Assembly (NCBI GenBank): GCA_030834045.1
Contig: JAURFZ010000071.1
Coordinates: 1 to 6,947 of the forward strand
Length of the DNA: 6,947 bases
Direction: 5' to 3'
Source: Burkholderiales bacterium
Lineage (GTDB): Bacteria > Pseudomonadota > Gammaproteobacteria > Burkholderiales > Burkholderiaceae_A
Every line of letters starts with the position of its first letter. Position 1 is the stretch's first letter. The notes beneath the pieces are model-generated. The model ran no database searches. It had not been told where the DNA came from and saw nothing but the letters and a program-made list of their open reading frames with translations. Below, piece after piece: positions 6,568-6,947 of the stretch. The position numbers and the translations under genes are program-made.

Positions 6568-6947
6568 CACAAATCTTCTTGGTAACGCACGCCCCAACTG
6601 GCTCCCCGTGCGTCGCGCCCTTTTATCGGTCTCCAACAAAGAGGGCCTTGTGGCCTTTGCAAGCCAGCTGGCAAGGCTTGGCATCGAGCTTGTCTCAACC
6701 GGGGGTACTGCAAAGACACTGGCCGATGCAGGCCTTAAGGTGATTGCCGTGGACAGCCTGACGCAATTTCCAGAAATGCTTGATGGCCGTGTCAAGACTC
6801 TCCACCCGGCCATTCATGGGCCACTGCTTGCGCGTCGCGACCTGCCTGAGCATATGGCAAGACTTGCGGATATGGGCTACCCCGCCATCGATCTTCTTGT
6901 CGTGAACCTCTACCCGTTTGAATCGACACGGGCAAAGCCTGGCGTGG
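6554..6947 (+). CDS. purH: Bifunctional AICAR transformylase/IMP cyclohydrolase PurH, 3' end cut by window edge
   Basis: PurH performs the last two steps of de novo purine synthesis: formylation of AICAR with 10-formyl-THF and ring closure to IMP. Only the first 131 codons of about 520-530 are present, all within the N-terminal MGS-like IMP cyclohydrolase domain. Visible motifs are RRALLSVSNKEGLVAFA (20-36), ELVSTGGTAKTLADAG (45-60), FPEMLDGRVKTLHPAIHG (72-89, including the active-site lysine of RVKT) and IDLLVVNLYPFE (112-123). The usual HGGIL after this motif reads HGPLL here. ATG 6554 lies inside fis (14-bp overlap). A GTG at 6608 would begin as MRRALLSVS, closer to typical PurH starts, so the extra 18 residues may be a true extension or a wrong start. 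Neither has a clear Shine-Dalgarno. The transformylase domain lies beyond the window. Confidence 0.94.
   Translation, partial: MVALSTNLLGNARPNWLPVRRALLSVSNKEGLVAFASQLARLGIELVSTGGTAKTLADAGLKVIAVDSLTQFPEMLDGRVKTLHPAIHGPLLARRDLPEHMARLADMGYPAIDLLVVNLYPFESTRAKPGV

Noticed and set aside
6322..6813. Minus-strand open frame (163 codons) spanning fis and purH
   Set aside because: It is antisense to two confidently identified genes, with low-complexity Arg/Ser/Leu-rich translation and no family signature.
1..6947. Search for terminators, tRNA/rRNA genes, CRISPR, insertion-sequence ends, toxin-antitoxin or defence genes
   Set aside because: No hairpin followed by a T-run between genes, no repeat arrays, no transposase-like or defence-like protein. 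Every stretch is accounted for by housekeeping genes.

Overview
The window reads as a compact, entirely protein-coding chromosomal stretch from a Gram-negative bacterium, most likely a betaproteobacterium of the Burkholderiales type. That assignment is an inference. It rests on gene content and order (lptD divergent from amgK-murU-pepP, then dusB-fis-purH) and on protein details such as the KVCNKAAGSALM stretch of DusB and the RRDLPEHMARL stretch of PurH. There are no RNA genes, mobile elements, CRISPR arrays, long repeats or convincing terminators. By eye the GC content is in the mid to upper fifties.

Layout. The left 2.0 kb (minus strand) is the 5' part of lptD, the outer-membrane LPS translocon, open from its ATG at 2019 to the window edge without a stop. 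Only 17 bp separate it from the ATG of a plus-strand gene cluster that fills the rest of the window. In order these are amgK (2037-3092), murU (about 3095-3817), pepP (about 3805-5217), dusB (5226-6284), fis (6274-6567, GTG start) and purH (6554 to the right edge, 3' end missing). Spacings between them run from a 14-bp overlap to an 8-bp gap, so they look like a single, translationally coupled operon.

How the genes fit together. AmgK and MurU are consecutive enzymes of the MurNAc salvage route: AmgK makes MurNAc-1-phosphate and MurU makes UDP-MurNAc, bypassing early de novo peptidoglycan precursor synthesis. They sit head to head with lptD, so two envelope functions share one tiny control region. 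PepP is a Mn-dependent proline aminopeptidase. DusB modifies tRNA with dihydrouridine, Fis is a small DNA-bending regulator in the conserved dusB-fis pairing, and PurH carries the last two steps of IMP synthesis.

The window looks ordinary in gene content, and I do not see a new system. The most notable points are the 17-bp divergent junction, which contains overlapping -10-like hexamers that would give near-leaderless mRNAs; the chain of gene overlaps; a Fis protein with a short N-terminus and an added C-terminal tail; a base-composition drop inside lptD; and an unusual preference for CTT (Leu) and CGA (Arg) codons.
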